Positions 22,188-31,217 of a stretch of DNA of 64,000 nucleotides are shown here, piece by piece. The translations under genes were made by a program, and so were the position numbers. The DNA comes from Cognataquiflexum nitidum. Its GTDB lineage: Bacteria > Bacteroidota > Bacteroidia > Cytophagales > Cyclobacteriaceae. The notes below the pieces were generated by a model. That model did no database searches, was not told the DNA's origin, and worked only from the letters and a program-made list of their open reading frames with translations. Numbering within the stretch: position 1 is the stretch's first letter; every line of letters begins with the position of its first letter. The DNA is taken from assembly GCF_022538055.1 (NCBI RefSeq), contig NZ_JAKZAM010000007.1, positions 1-64,000 on the forward strand, in the 5' to 3' direction.

Positions 22188-25085
22188 ATGAATTCTAAAA
22201 GTTATAAATTCTCGAAATCTGAAACAGGTCTTTACAGAATTCTGGTAGGATTGGGGATTTTTGTCGTCGCTTTGATTACTTTTTTGGGTTTGGCATTTTT
22301 TCAGGTTCTTAATGACAATCAGATCAGTTCAAGTAAAACCAACCTTAACGAGCAAGTTGAACTTGCTTCCAAACAAATTGAAAGGAGGTTTACCTCATTC
22401 TACGATGACATGTCTTTTTTTGTAAATAACCTAGAGCCATGGACTTATGAGAAGGGAGAAAGTGAAATTCTGGCATTTGAGAAAAGAGCGAGGAGAATTT
22501 TCAACAACCACCGTGATTTGTTAGATACAATTACTGTATTGTTTCCAAATCAGGCTGTGGTATTTCATTTTGACAACAGAAACAATTTTATCAAAACCCA
22601 TCTAGAAAGCCCAAAAGTCCTTCAGGATCCTTTTAAGAATGAACTTCAACTTTACAATAGTTCCACTAAAGTTATCATCAGAGCCAAGGTAAATCTCGAA
22701 AGGTTTTTTTTCGACGAGATGACAAATTATTACCTTGGTATTTCGGGCGAGAAACTTATTTTTTGTGATGGAAAGCTGCGGGGAGCCCATGATCAAACCC
22801 TTAAAGATGGATATAAAATAGAGCAAAATGTTTTAAGTGAAATTATGGCTCAGGCTGAGGAGGGCCTTAAAGGAGATTTTCGAGGAAATTTCACCAATGA
22901 AAACGAGGAGAAAGAGTTTGAAGCATTGATCCATCACTACCCTTTTTCACTTTTTCCTTTAGAAAGTAAATTCACCACTGTATTTGTGGTCGACCGAAAT
23001 ATAATTACAACAGGTATTTTCAGTTCATATTTTTACTTGATTTTAGCTTTGCTGATTTTATTGGCATTAGTGATTTTGATTTTATATAAGTCAATAAAAA
23101 ACACCCAAGTCACCAATGAGGTACTTTCCAAAAATGCGGATGAAATTTCTGAATTGTTTCGAAGACAAGCATTGCTTTTACATGAGACAAAAGGTTTTAT
23201 TTACTTTCAGGATGCGTCTGGAAAAATGACCAGCGTAGGGAAAGAAGTCAAAGAAATTCTGGGATATGAGAATGAAGATTTTAAACAGAATTTTAAAAAG
23301 TACATCTCAAAAAATGACCTTCCTGAGCTTGATAAAACCATCGCAGAATCTATCCTAAAGAAAAAAGATAGCATTTCGTTTGAATTGGATTTTATAACAA
23401 AAGCGGGCAAATTAAAAAGAACAAAAATTTTCGAAAGACTTGAATTTGATCATAATGGGAATTTTTTGGGGAATGTCGGGATATGTACCGATATCCAAGA
23501 AAAGTACGAAAGGGAACAAGAAATCGTCAACAGCGAAAACAGGTTAAGGGCAGTTTTGAACAGTTTGCCGGATCTTATCTTTATTTACAACAATGAGGGG
23601 CGATACCTTGATTATTATGTTAAAGACAGAAGCTTATTGGTTGCTCCTTTAGAAGGGGCAATCGGGAAAAAAATTACGGATATTTTGCCTAGAAGGCTTG
23701 CAAAAGACATACAACAAGTTTTCAACAAAACCGTCAAAACCGGTAATATGCAGACCGCGGAATATGAAGTGGAAATTTCATCGGGAAGAAGGCTCTTTGA
23801 AGCGAGATTTTTTAGACTTGACAATGATAAGGTAATGTCCATTGCGAGGGATATTACTGGTCAAAAACTTTGGGAAAGAGGCCTGATGGAGGCTAAAAAG
23901 GCAGCTGAACAAGCTAACCTAGCCAAGTCTGAATTTCTGGCAAATATGAGCCACGAAATCAGAACTCCAATGAATGGACTTTTGGGAATTATTCCACTTT
24001 TGGAAGGTACATCTTTGGATGAAAAGCAGAAGGAATACCTTCACATTATCAAAGATTCCGGTGATTCTCTGCTAAATATCATCAGGGATATCCTTGATTA
24101 TTCCAAGATTGAATCTGGTGAAATGATTCTTTCCACCACTGTATTCAAGTTGAAAACCGAAATAGAAAAAACCTTTAAAATTTTCTCAGGACTTCTCAAG
24201 GAAAAAAGCATTTATTTCTCCTCCCATTTTGACGAGAATTTGCCTGAGTTTGTAGAGTTAGATAAGGACAAGCTACGACAAATACTAATCAATATTATTG
24301 GTAACGCCATTAAATTCACTCCTGAAGGTGGTGAAATTTCAGTCAATGTTTCTGGTGAAGTAATTTTTGATAGAAATCTTATTTTAAATTTTGAGGTAAT
24401 AGACAACGGTATTGGAATTCCTTCAGACAAAATTGAGATGCTTGCCAAACCATTTGTCCAACTTGACAGCAGCAGTACTAGAAGACATCAGGGCACGGGA
24501 CTAGGGTTGGCGATATCCCAAAAGATTATTGAATTGATGGGTGGGGAACTTACTATCAAAAGTGAATTTGGTGTGGGCTCAGAATTTTCATTTAATATTT
24601 TCGGGAAAATTTGGAAGAGGGACGAGAATCTTTCGGAAAATATTCATGAGGAGGAAGAGGAGGAAGATTTTGTATGGAAAAATATGGCTCGGGAATATCC
24701 TCTCAGGATATTGTTAGCAGAAGATAATTCCACTAATCTTCTCTTTATGGATATGCTGATGGGACAGCTTGGATATAATTATGAGGTAGCAAGAAACGGT
24801 TCAGAGGCAGTTCGCAAGGTAAAGGAATCTGATTATGATCTTGTCTTAATGGATATTCAGATGCCTGTAATGAATGGGCTGGAAGCCACGAAAATAATCC
24901 GAAAGACAAAAGGCAAGGAAATTACCATTGTCGGATTGTCAGCAAATGCTTTTCAGGAAGATGTAGACCAAGCTATGGAGACAGGGATGGATTCTTACAT
25001 TACCAAACCTTTGAAAATAGACGAAATTACGAGCATTATTAGATCTTGTTTCGAAAAAAATAACATAAAAAGAGAGGTCAACTGA
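22188..25085 (+). CDS. Membrane-bound hybrid sensor histidine kinase
   Basis: 965 residues. Transmembrane segment at about 18-40, an extracytoplasmic Cache-like domain (about 41-270), a second membrane segment at about 274-302, two PAS domains (about 325-440 and 450-565), HisKA with MSHEIRTPMNG (phospho-acceptor His near 589), HATPase with IIGNAIKFTPEGG, VIDNGIGIP and GTGLGLAIS, then a C-terminal receiver (LLAEDNSTN, phospho-acceptor Asp near 888 in LMDIQMP, Lys in KPL). No DNA-binding output, so phosphate must pass to another protein not present here. It follows the Cache lipoprotein with zero spacing and ends inside a terminator. Confidence 0.92.
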   Translation: MNSKSYKFSKSETGLYRILVGLGIFVVALITFLGLAFFQVLNDNQISSSKTNLNEQVELASKQIERRFTSFYDDMSFFVNNLEPWTYEKGESEILAFEKRARRIFNNHRDLLDTITVLFPNQAVVFHFDNRNNFIKTHLESPKVLQDPFKNELQLYNSSTKVIIRAKVNLERFFFDEMTNYYLGISGEKLIFCDGKLRGAHDQTLKDGYKIEQNVLSEIMAQAEEGLKGDFRGNFTNENEEKEFEALIHHYPFSLFPLESKFTTVFVVDRNIITTGIFSSYFYLILALLILLALVILILYKSIKNTQVTNEVLSKNADEISELFRRQALLLHETKGFIYFQDASGKMTSVGKEVKEILGYENEDFKQNFKKYISKNDLPELDKTIAESILKKKDSISFELDFITKAGKLKRTKIFERLEFDHNGNFLGNVGICTDIQEKYEREQEIVNSENRLRAVLNSLPDLIFIYNNEGRYLDYYVKDRSLLVAPLEGAIGKKITDILPRRLAKDIQQVFNKTVKTGNMQTAEYEVEISSGRRLFEARFFRLDNDKVMSIARDITGQKLWERGLMEAKKAAEQANLAKSEFLANMSHEIRTPMNGLLGIIPLLEGTSLDEKQKEYLHIIKDSGDSLLNIIRDILDYSKIESGEMILSTTVFKLKTEIEKTFKIFSGLLKEKSIYFSSHFDENLPEFVELDKDKLRQILINIIGNAIKFTPEGGEISVNVSGEVIFDRNLILNFEVIDNGIGIPSDKIEMLAKPFVQLDSSSTRRHQGTGLGLAISQKIIELMGGELTIKSEFGVGSEFSFNIFGKIWKRDENLSENIHEEEEEEDFVWKNMAREYPLRILLAEDNSTNLLFMDMLMGQLGYNYEVARNGSEAVRKVKESDYDLVLMDIQMPVMNGLEATKIIRKTKGKEITIVGLSANAFQEDVDQAMETGMDSYITKPLKIDEITSIIRSCFEKNNIKREVN

Positions 25086-25096
25086 CCTCTCTTTTT
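25067..25096. terminator. Bidirectional intrinsic terminator between kinase and E2 genes
   Basis: A 14-bp perfect stem, AAAAAGAGAGGTCA and TGACCTCTCTTTTT, around a 2-nt centre (AC). It has T-runs on both strands and overlaps the last codons of both convergent genes (stops at 25083-25085 plus, 25095-25097 minus). Confidence 0.85.
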
Positions 25097-26399
25097 ATAA
25101 TTCGGTATTCAAGTCAAAAGCTTCAAGGTAGTCAGCAACCCTCCGGACAAACATCCCGCCCAAAGAACCATCGACAACTCTGTGGTCATAAGAATGGGAA
25201 AGGAAAATTTTATGTCTTATAGCTATGACATCTCCAGTTGGGGTTTCTACTACAGCGGGTTTTTTCTGTATAGCTCCAACGGCAAGAATGGCTACCTGCG
25301 GTTGCATAATGATAGGAGTTCCCATCACGTTTCCAAATGAACCCACATTGGACAATGTGAATGTTCCTCCGCTCAATTCATCAGGAGAAAGTTTGTTGAT
25401 GCGGGCTCGGTTTGCGATATCATTTATTTTTTTGGAAAGACCAATAAGATTAAGTTGATCGGCATTTCTCACCACAGGAACGATAAGGTTTCCTGAAGGC
25501 AGTGCAACAGCTACACCGATATTTATATCTTTTCTCAAGATGATTTTCTCTCCATCTACTGAGATATTGATCATTGGGAAATCCTTTATTGCCTTAGCAA
25601 CAGCCTCAACAAAGAAAGGAGTAAAGGTCAATCCTTCTCCTTCTTTTTTCTTGTAGGCGTCTTTTATTTTATTTCTCCATAAAACAATATTGGTCACATC
25701 GGCCTCTACAAAAGAAGTCACATGGGCAGAAATACGCCTTGAATCGACCATTCTTTGGGCGATCATCTTTCGCATCCTGTCCATTTCCATAATTTCATCT
25801 TGAGCAGAAATACTCATTTCCACCCTTGGGGCAGCATATGCAGATTGACCTTTAGAAGAATCGGTTATCACAGACTTTCTTTCTGACCTGTTTCTTACAA
25901 ATAAAAGCATATCCTGCTTGGTGACACGGCCATCTTTACCTGTTCCCGGAATAGAGGCCAATTCTGATTTGCCAATTTTTTCTTCCTTTGCAATGCTCAA
26001 TACCAAAGGAGAATAAAACCTGTCGTCTCCCGAGGTCAATTGTTCCTGTGAAATTGCTGAAATTACAGATGTCGTTTGTGCCGGAGCCACAGCGAGTAAT
26101 TCCTCTTTTGGAGAGACAGAGGGCTGACCTGCAGATTTTGGTAAATCTACCGTTTCGGTTTCCGATTCAATGATTGCTATTGGGGCACCAACTGCCACGA
26201 CCTCTCCTTCTTTGACCAATATTTTTTTCAAAATGCCGGCATGGGTCGCAGGGACTTCAGTATCTACTTTGTCTGTCGCAACCTCTAGTACTGATTCATC
26301 CTGCTCAATGAGATCACCTTCTTTTTTCAGCCAAGTGAGTATTGTTCCTTCAATAATACTTTCACCCATCTTGGGCATCAGCATTTCTACATTTGCCAT
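25095..26399 (-). CDS. 2-oxo acid dehydrogenase E2 (dihydrolipoamide acyltransferase)
   Basis: 434-residue E2 core subunit. One N-terminal lipoyl domain with EVATDKVDTEV (lipoylated Lys44), a hinge rich in Ser/Pro/Ala, a peripheral-subunit-binding domain (SPLVLSIAKEEKIGKSELASIPGTGKDGRVTKQD, about 132-165), and a C-terminal acyltransferase domain with SYDHRVVDGSLGG (catalytic His near 412) and the TFTLSNVGSFG motif. E1 and E3 genes are not adjacent, so pyruvate, 2-oxoglutarate and branched-chain complexes cannot be separated. The single lipoyl domain and the SxxPxxRxMAQRMVDSRR-type region favour the branched-chain type, tentatively. Confidence 0.9.
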   Translation of the reverse strand: MANVEMLMPKMGESIIEGTILTWLKKEGDLIEQDESVLEVATDKVDTEVPATHAGILKKILVKEGEVVAVGAPIAIIESETETVDLPKSAGQPSVSPKEELLAVAPAQTTSVISAISQEQLTSGDDRFYSPLVLSIAKEEKIGKSELASIPGTGKDGRVTKQDMLLFVRNRSERKSVITDSSKGQSAYAAPRVEMSISAQDEIMEMDRMRKMIAQRMVDSRRISAHVTSFVEADVTNIVLWRNKIKDAYKKKEGEGLTFTPFFVEAVAKAIKDFPMINISVDGEKIILRKDINIGVAVALPSGNLIVPVVRNADQLNLIGLSKKINDIANRARINKLSPDELSGGTFTLSNVGSFGNVMGTPIIMQPQVAILAVGAIQKKPAVVETPTGDVIAIRHKIFLSHSYDHRVVDGSLGGMFVRRVADYLEAFDLNTEL

Positions 26400-26482
26400 T
26401 CTTATATTATTTAATTGGGTTTATTTCCAAGTTTTAAAATTAAATTTTATTTTTACCAATCCAAAATCGTCGAATATAATTT

Positions 26483-27748
26483 TTATTCTGTTTTCCCTAA
26501 AATGCTTAAGCGTAACAAATTCAAAACTGCTACAGCAGTCAATTGGATGTTAAGCATCCTGTCTTGGGTAAGCTGTAACTTTTTAGTCGCGGTATTTCCT
26601 TCAAAAGCGCATGCAACCCAAACCGTCCCGACAGGTTTTTCGGCCCATCCTCCTCCGGGGCCTGCTATTCCGCTACTTGCCAGACCAAAATCCGCATTGA
26701 ATTTTTTTCTGATATTTTCAGCCATTTGGATGACAGTTTGTTCGCTTACCGCACCGTGAGACTCCAAGGTTTCATTTTCAACGTCAAGCAACTCATTTTT
26801 GAATGTGTTGTGGTAAGGTATGAGACTTCCCTGAAAATAATCGCTGCTTCCCGCTATGCTTGTGATTAGGTGCGAAATATACCCCCCTGTGCAACTTTCT
26901 GCTAAAGCCACTTTTTTGCCATTTTGTTTCAGCATTCTACCGATGGCTTCCTCGAGAGTTTCTTTGTCATAGCCGTAGATATATTTTTCAATCAAGGGCT
27001 TTACTTTTTCGATTTCAATTTGCACATCATTTTGAAGCGAGAAAAGGTTTTCACCAAATGCAGTCAAACGGAGTTTTACCTGACCCAAAGAAGGAAGATA
27101 GGCGAGTTTGATGTGGGAGGGAAGGTTATTTTCCCAATCTTTAATCAGGTCGGCTAACCAGCTTTCACCTATACCAACAGTTTTTATTACTTTGTGGTAA
27201 ATATTCGGTAATGTAAAGAGTGATTTTATTTTGGGGATGACATGCAGGTTCATCAGGTTTTTCATTTCATGAGGTACACCCGGCATTGACATCCATTTCT
27301 TCTCATTTTCGTCAAACCACATTCCCGGAGCAGTGCCCAATTCATTTGGGATATAGACACATTTGGTGGGCAAGTGGGCTTGCAGCCTGTTCAGATTGGT
27401 TAATTCCCTACCTCTTTTTTCAAAAAAGGTCCTTACCGCTTCCAATGCCTCAGGCACCAATTCAATCCCACATCCGAAATATTCTGCCAGAAGTGGTTTG
27501 GTGAGGTCGTCGTTGGTAGGGCCTAGTCCGCCTGTCATCAAAATGATATCGGCTCTTTTTTCAGCGGCTTCAAATGCAGCAAGTATAGAATCTCTATTGT
27601 CGCCTATTGTCGACCTATGGACTACTCGGACACCAATCTTGTCGAGTTCCTGACTGATCCACTGACTGTTGGTGTCTGTAATCTGACCATAGAGCAACTC
27701 GTCCCCGATAGCGATTATCTCAGCTTTTACTTCTTTATAATTCAGCAT
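26483..27748 (-). CDS. cinA: CinA-family nicotinamide nucleotide amidohydrolase
   Basis: 421 residues with both CinA halves. N-terminal molybdopterin-binding-like domain (IIAIGDELLYGQITDTNS, LMTGGLGPTNDDLTK) associated with ADP-ribose pyrophosphatase activity. C-terminal CinA domain (VALAESCTGGYISHLITSIAGSS and GLASSGIAGPGGG) that deamidates NMN to nicotinate mononucleotide in pyridine-nucleotide salvage. ATG at 27748; only 8 bp separates it from the SDR gene, same strand, so likely one operon with folA and the SDR. Confidence 0.92.
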   Translation of the reverse strand: MLNYKEVKAEIIAIGDELLYGQITDTNSQWISQELDKIGVRVVHRSTIGDNRDSILAAFEAAEKRADIILMTGGLGPTNDDLTKPLLAEYFGCGIELVPEALEAVRTFFEKRGRELTNLNRLQAHLPTKCVYIPNELGTAPGMWFDENEKKWMSMPGVPHEMKNLMNLHVIPKIKSLFTLPNIYHKVIKTVGIGESWLADLIKDWENNLPSHIKLAYLPSLGQVKLRLTAFGENLFSLQNDVQIEIEKVKPLIEKYIYGYDKETLEEAIGRMLKQNGKKVALAESCTGGYISHLITSIAGSSDYFQGSLIPYHNTFKNELLDVENETLESHGAVSEQTVIQMAENIRKKFNADFGLASSGIAGPGGGWAEKPVGTVWVACAFEGNTATKKLQLTQDRMLNIQLTAVAVLNLLRLSILGKTE

Positions 27749-27756
27749 GATTTGGC

Positions 27757-28542
27757 TTATCTTACTTTGGCTTTTTTTATCAATTTTGAAAACAACAAGG
27801 GGAAAAATCTTTTCAATTTTACAGCATAAATCTCTTTCCCCCCTATATTGACTTCTTGTTTTCTTTTTGAAACAGCCTTAATTATTTGCTTGGCACAGGA
27901 ATCTGGACTCATTCCTTTTTCTTGTGCATCATCCATTGCTTGGAGGGGTGTCCCATTTCCTGTAAGGGCATTGAGGGAAACATTGGTCCTAATAAAACCA
28001 GGGCATACCATTGTCACGGTGATATTGTCACGATAATGCTCAGCCCTCAATGTATCAAAAAAACCATGAAGGGCATGTTTGGCGGCTGCATAAGTGGATC
28101 GATATGGCGAGCCAAATTTTCCAACGAGGCTGCTAACCACAACAAACTGTCCGCTTTTATTTCCAACAAAATGGGGGAGGAGTGTTTTGCTCAATCCAAC
28201 GGTTCCAAAAAAATTTACCTCCATGATCCTTCGGTCCACTTCTGGGGTAGTCTCCATGATCAGAGATCTTTGGCTGATTCCTCCGTTATTTATCAAAACA
28301 TCAATTCTTCCAAAAGCTTGAATAGCCTCTTTGACTATATTTGGAAAATTTTTTGCTTCAGAAAGATCCAAAGGCAAGGCAAATACATTTTCCGGTTTTT
28401 TTGAACATGCCTTCAGCTCAATCAATCCTGCTTTGTTTCTTCCCGAAATGATCAATTTAGAATCAGTTTTGGAATATTGTTGAAAGAGGGCTTTTCCAAT
28501 TCCGGATGTTGCACCGGTGATCCAAATAACGTTCTGATTCAT
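27757..28542 (-). CDS. Short-chain dehydrogenase/reductase (DHRS7-like)
   Basis: 261-residue NAD(P)-dependent oxidoreductase. Cofactor motif WITGATSGIGKAL near residues 6-18, NNGG motif (LINNGGISQRS) near 87, catalytic Ser in VVVSSLVGKFG, and YRSTYAAAKHAL carrying YxxxK near 152. No membrane anchor. Substrate unknown. Its ATG overlaps the TGA of folA by 4 bp, so it is translated from the folA message. Confidence 0.88.
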   Translation of the reverse strand: MNQNVIWITGATSGIGKALFQQYSKTDSKLIISGRNKAGLIELKACSKKPENVFALPLDLSEAKNFPNIVKEAIQAFGRIDVLINNGGISQRSLIMETTPEVDRRIMEVNFFGTVGLSKTLLPHFVGNKSGQFVVVSSLVGKFGSPYRSTYAAAKHALHGFFDTLRAEHYRDNITVTMVCPGFIRTNVSLNALTGNGTPLQAMDDAQEKGMSPDSCAKQIIKAVSKRKQEVNIGGKEIYAVKLKRFFPLLFSKLIKKAKVR

Positions 28543-29039
28543 GGTTTTAGTTTTTTATAAACCACGAAGTCAAAATCATATTCATTTTTCTCATCTTTGA
28601 AATAAGATGTAGTCGACACGATTTTCCACTCACTTTTATCAAATTCAGGAAAAAATACATCTCCATCAGGTAAAGCATTTACCTCGGTAATCATCAGTTC
28701 ATCTGCTATGGGCAAAGCCTGATTGTAGATTTCAGCACCTCCGATTATAAATACATTGTCTAGTCTTTTGCCGATACATATCTGTATAGCCTCCTCGAGT
28801 GAATGGGCTACCATATGGCCTTCAGGGACTTCAAAAAAAGAATTCCTGGTGACCACGATGGAGGTTCGATTGGGAAGCGGCCTGCCTACTGACTCATAGG
28901 TTTTTCTCCCCATGATAATGTGGTGACCTATGGTGTGGTTTTTGAATAACTGTAAATCAGCTGATAGACGCCAAATCAATTGGTTGTCTTTGCCAATGAC
29001 ATTATTTTTTGCTTTGGCAACGATGATAGATATTTTCAA
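28539..29039 (-). CDS. folA: Dihydrofolate reductase, TTG start
   Basis: 166 residues. Reduces dihydrofolate to tetrahydrofolate with NADPH. Motifs: SIIVAKAKNNVIGKDNQLIW, active-site Asp in LSADLQLF, IIMGRKTYESVGRPLPNR, IFIIGGAEIYNQAL. The frame upstream closes with TAG eight codons before, and there is no ATG or GTG near the expected N-terminus, so the start must be the TTG at 29039 (K-I-S-I-I-V-A follows). A weak start codon on an essential enzyme would lower expression. First gene of folA-SDR-cinA. Confidence 0.93.
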   Translation of the reverse strand: MKISIIVAKAKNNVIGKDNQLIWRLSADLQLFKNHTIGHHIIMGRKTYESVGRPLPNRTSIVVTRNSFFEVPEGHMVAHSLEEAIQICIGKRLDNVFIIGGAEIYNQALPIADELMITEVNALPDGDVFFPEFDKSEWKIVSTTSYFKDEKNEYDFDFVVYKKLKP

Positions 29040-29177
29040 GATTTTTTGAGTTTTGGGCTAAGTTACCAAGGTTTATTTAATCAAGAAATCCCGGCTGAAA
29101 AGAATGCACTATTCTTAATCTACTCCCTGTAGGAAGAAAGTGCTGTTTCAAAAAAAATAAAATATTAAAATCCTCAA

Positions 29178-30104
29178 TTATTTCATGGATTGTGTTATAC
29201 TTGGGTAATCCGCCATCACAAATCGCTCTTTGCTGTTTTCCTTTAATTCTACTGTGACCATGTCGATTTTACTTTTGTCAACTTTGCTTACAACATGCGC
29301 TTCCATCATATTACCATTGGGAAGGTTGTTGAACATATCGGGGTTTTGGTCTTTCATCCTTGCTGTTAAAAAAGGATTGTTTTGACTCCAAAACGGGGTT
29401 CGTCCTGTTATTGGAGTTTTCGTGACCCAATAATGGGTGATGTTTTCCTCTGTTTCGATAAGGTATTCCTCGCACTCCAGGCCAGAAATAGTTTTTGAAT
29501 TCCCTGTTTTTTTGAAAGTGACATCCTCAACTTTTGGGTCATCGATCCCCTCAGATATCACAGACTCGCTCATCTCCATATAATTATAGGCAAATGTCAT
29601 CCTCATTTTTTCACCTTCATTTTCAAGTAAAGTGATGCCTGCATTCCTGTTGAAATCATAGATTAGCACATAGGTTCCATCTTCTTTTTTGTCAGGATCT
29701 GTAAATTTCATTCCTGTTATTTCAGGATTTATTGAAAAATACGAAGTCAATAAGATCGGTTCATTTTGCTTTCCTTTTTCATCCTGACCTGTAATTTCTA
29801 AGATCGAATAACCTTCAAAATCATAAGAATCATCTACTTCGATGTCATTGTATATAGAAGACATCAATTTTTCAAAATCGATTGTCGGAATAGTACTTGG
29901 ATCGTCTGTTCCATAGACATCCTTGAACATCTTGTCCAGCTTTCTTCTGGCAATTTTTTCCATTTCACTTTCCACTTTTTTTTCAATCGCCCTACTTACG
30001 CCGCGTTCTGCGGCATTTTTTAATTTATTGATAAATTGTGCATTGACCGAAAATGAGGTCAATAAAAAAACAAAGGCAGAGAAAAATTGGATTGTTATTT
30101 TCAT
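29178..30104 (-). CDS. Secreted DUF4412-like protein
   Basis: 308 residues with a Sec signal peptide (FSAFVFLLTSFSVNAQ). After it comes a basic, helical stretch (INKLKNAAERGVSRAIEKK, about 24-60), then a beta-rich domain with YILIYDFNRN-like, ISGLECEEYLIETEENITHYWVTK and a final VTVELKENSKERFVMADYPS. This layout matches DUF4412 periplasmic proteins of Bacteroidota, distant relatives of the LolA-like fold. Function not known. ATG at 30104 fits the signal peptide. Confidence 0.75.
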   Translation of the reverse strand: MKITIQFFSAFVFLLTSFSVNAQFINKLKNAAERGVSRAIEKKVESEMEKIARRKLDKMFKDVYGTDDPSTIPTIDFEKLMSSIYNDIEVDDSYDFEGYSILEITGQDEKGKQNEPILLTSYFSINPEITGMKFTDPDKKEDGTYVLIYDFNRNAGITLLENEGEKMRMTFAYNYMEMSESVISEGIDDPKVEDVTFKKTGNSKTISGLECEEYLIETEENITHYWVTKTPITGRTPFWSQNNPFLTARMKDQNPDMFNNLPNGNMMEAHVVSKVDKSKIDMVTVELKENSKERFVMADYPSITQSMK

Positions 30105-30255
30105 TTTGGTGAATGTTAATTGAAAGAAAACTTATTTGTTATTAAAGGAATTCAATTAAATATTGGAATGTAAATTATTTCTTTTGCCTTAGAAAGGCAA
30201 GTAAAATAATGTCAATATTGAATTCAACTTGGTTTTCTTTCCCTCTAAATTCTTC

Positions 30256-30369
30256 CTACTGTAACTTGTACCCTCTTAAAAAGTCTGAAATTTCAAGTCT
30301 TTTATTTCCTTCCATCTGAAGAACCAATATTTACTAAGCCCCATAACCGGCCACAAAGACCAAGTCCTT
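30256..30369 (-). pseudogene. Decayed 3' fragment of fmt
   Basis: The minus strand reads KDLVFVAGYGA, two adjacent stops (TAG TAA, 30336-30331), then ILVLQMEG and NKRLEISDFLRGYKLQ and a stop at 30258-30256. Intact fmt at 37164-38090 ends with the same GKKRLEISDFLRGYKLP. Over 30262-30321 the DNA differs from 37168-37227 at only about two or three positions. Upstream similarity fades beyond about 30370. This is a truncated relic of the last ~38 codons. Confidence 0.85.
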
Positions 30370-30745
30370 TATTTTCAAATTGCAATCAATGTCCGGGAAG
30401 GATTTTTTACAGGTAATGTTTGGCCTTGCATAGAATCCGTTTGGGTGGGTATCTCACCTATGGTTAAAAGTACTCAAAACAGAAAATGCAAAATCAAGAG
30501 TCTGGGAAATCATTTCAATATTTTTGTTGCTTTGGTATGATTTTCAGAAAAAATATTTGAACAATTCAATAACTCTTTCGTTAACTTGAAAATTGATATG
30601 AACGAACCAGATTTTGATCCTGAATTTCAAATCCCGTGTTTTTAAAATATAGCAAGTATGATTTGAAAAGACATTTTTGTTTAACAGCTGTCAAAATGAA
30701 ATTATTACTTTCAAATAATTATTGCAAATCTGATTTTCTCTCATT
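30370..30745. other. Intergenic region between fmt relic and the 121-residue gene
   Basis: Together with 30105-30255 this is AT-rich, has no supported frame, and shows no clear similarity to the matching gap at 38091-38377 upstream of the paralogous gene. I see nothing else in it. Confidence 0.4.
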
Positions 30746-30753
30746 TATTTTTG
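30746..30753 (+). promoter_or_regulatory. -7 promoter element with ATG four bases downstream
   Basis: TATTTTTG matches the Bacteroidota -7 consensus TAnnTTTG exactly. Only four bases (CACA) lie between it and the ATG at 30758, so the transcript would start at or within a few bases of the start codon (leaderless). A TTG at 30722-30724, 21 bp upstream, may serve as the -33 element. Confidence 0.55.
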
Positions 30754-30757
30754 CACA

Positions 30758-31123
30758 ATGAAAAATTTATACCACTACAATCTTAATAATAGTGTCAAAT
30801 TCCTGACAATTTCCCTAGCTATTTTTTTTGTTGTTTTATCGGTGGTGTATGAATACAACGACCAAAACAGTAATTTAACAAATGAAGAATTGGTTTCAGA
30901 AAGTGAAATTGATGTGGTAATTTCTCTTTCTTCACTAACCAGAACGTCATCTAGTAAAGTTGTCAAATTTCAAAGAATCGGAGTTATCAATGTAATTGAC
31001 AGGATATTTTCATTTAATGCAGTCAAAATTTATAAATTTTTTAATCCTCTAGTACATAAAATTTACGTGCCCCACTTTAATTCAATTTTCTTAAAGGGTG
31101 ATATTTTAAAAAACGCACCCTGA
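30758..31123 (+). CDS. 121-residue membrane-anchored protein, paralogue A
   Basis: No family recognised. One hydrophobic segment at about 14-31 (KFLTISLAIFFVVLSVV), then ELVSESEID near 44, a polar middle, a second hydrophobic stretch and an ending ILKNAP. It aligns end to end, without gaps, with the 121-residue protein at 38390-38755: shared patterns are AIFF, (E/F)xVSE(S/A)E and a final AP. Both have TAnnTTTG exactly four bases before ATG. It sits 95 bp before the RND efflux adaptor, same strand, so it may belong to that operon. Confidence 0.65.
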   Translation: MKNLYHYNLNNSVKFLTISLAIFFVVLSVVYEYNDQNSNLTNEELVSESEIDVVISLSSLTRTSSSKVVKFQRIGVINVIDRIFSFNAVKIYKFFNPLVHKIYVPHFNSIFLKGDILKNAP

Positions 31124-31217
31124 AATCAAAAGTTGTTTTTCGGGATGCTTTATCCCCTTTTTTATTTCCAAGGTCTATTGATCTAAGAAAGACAATCTAA
31201 TCCTTATCCTAAAAATC

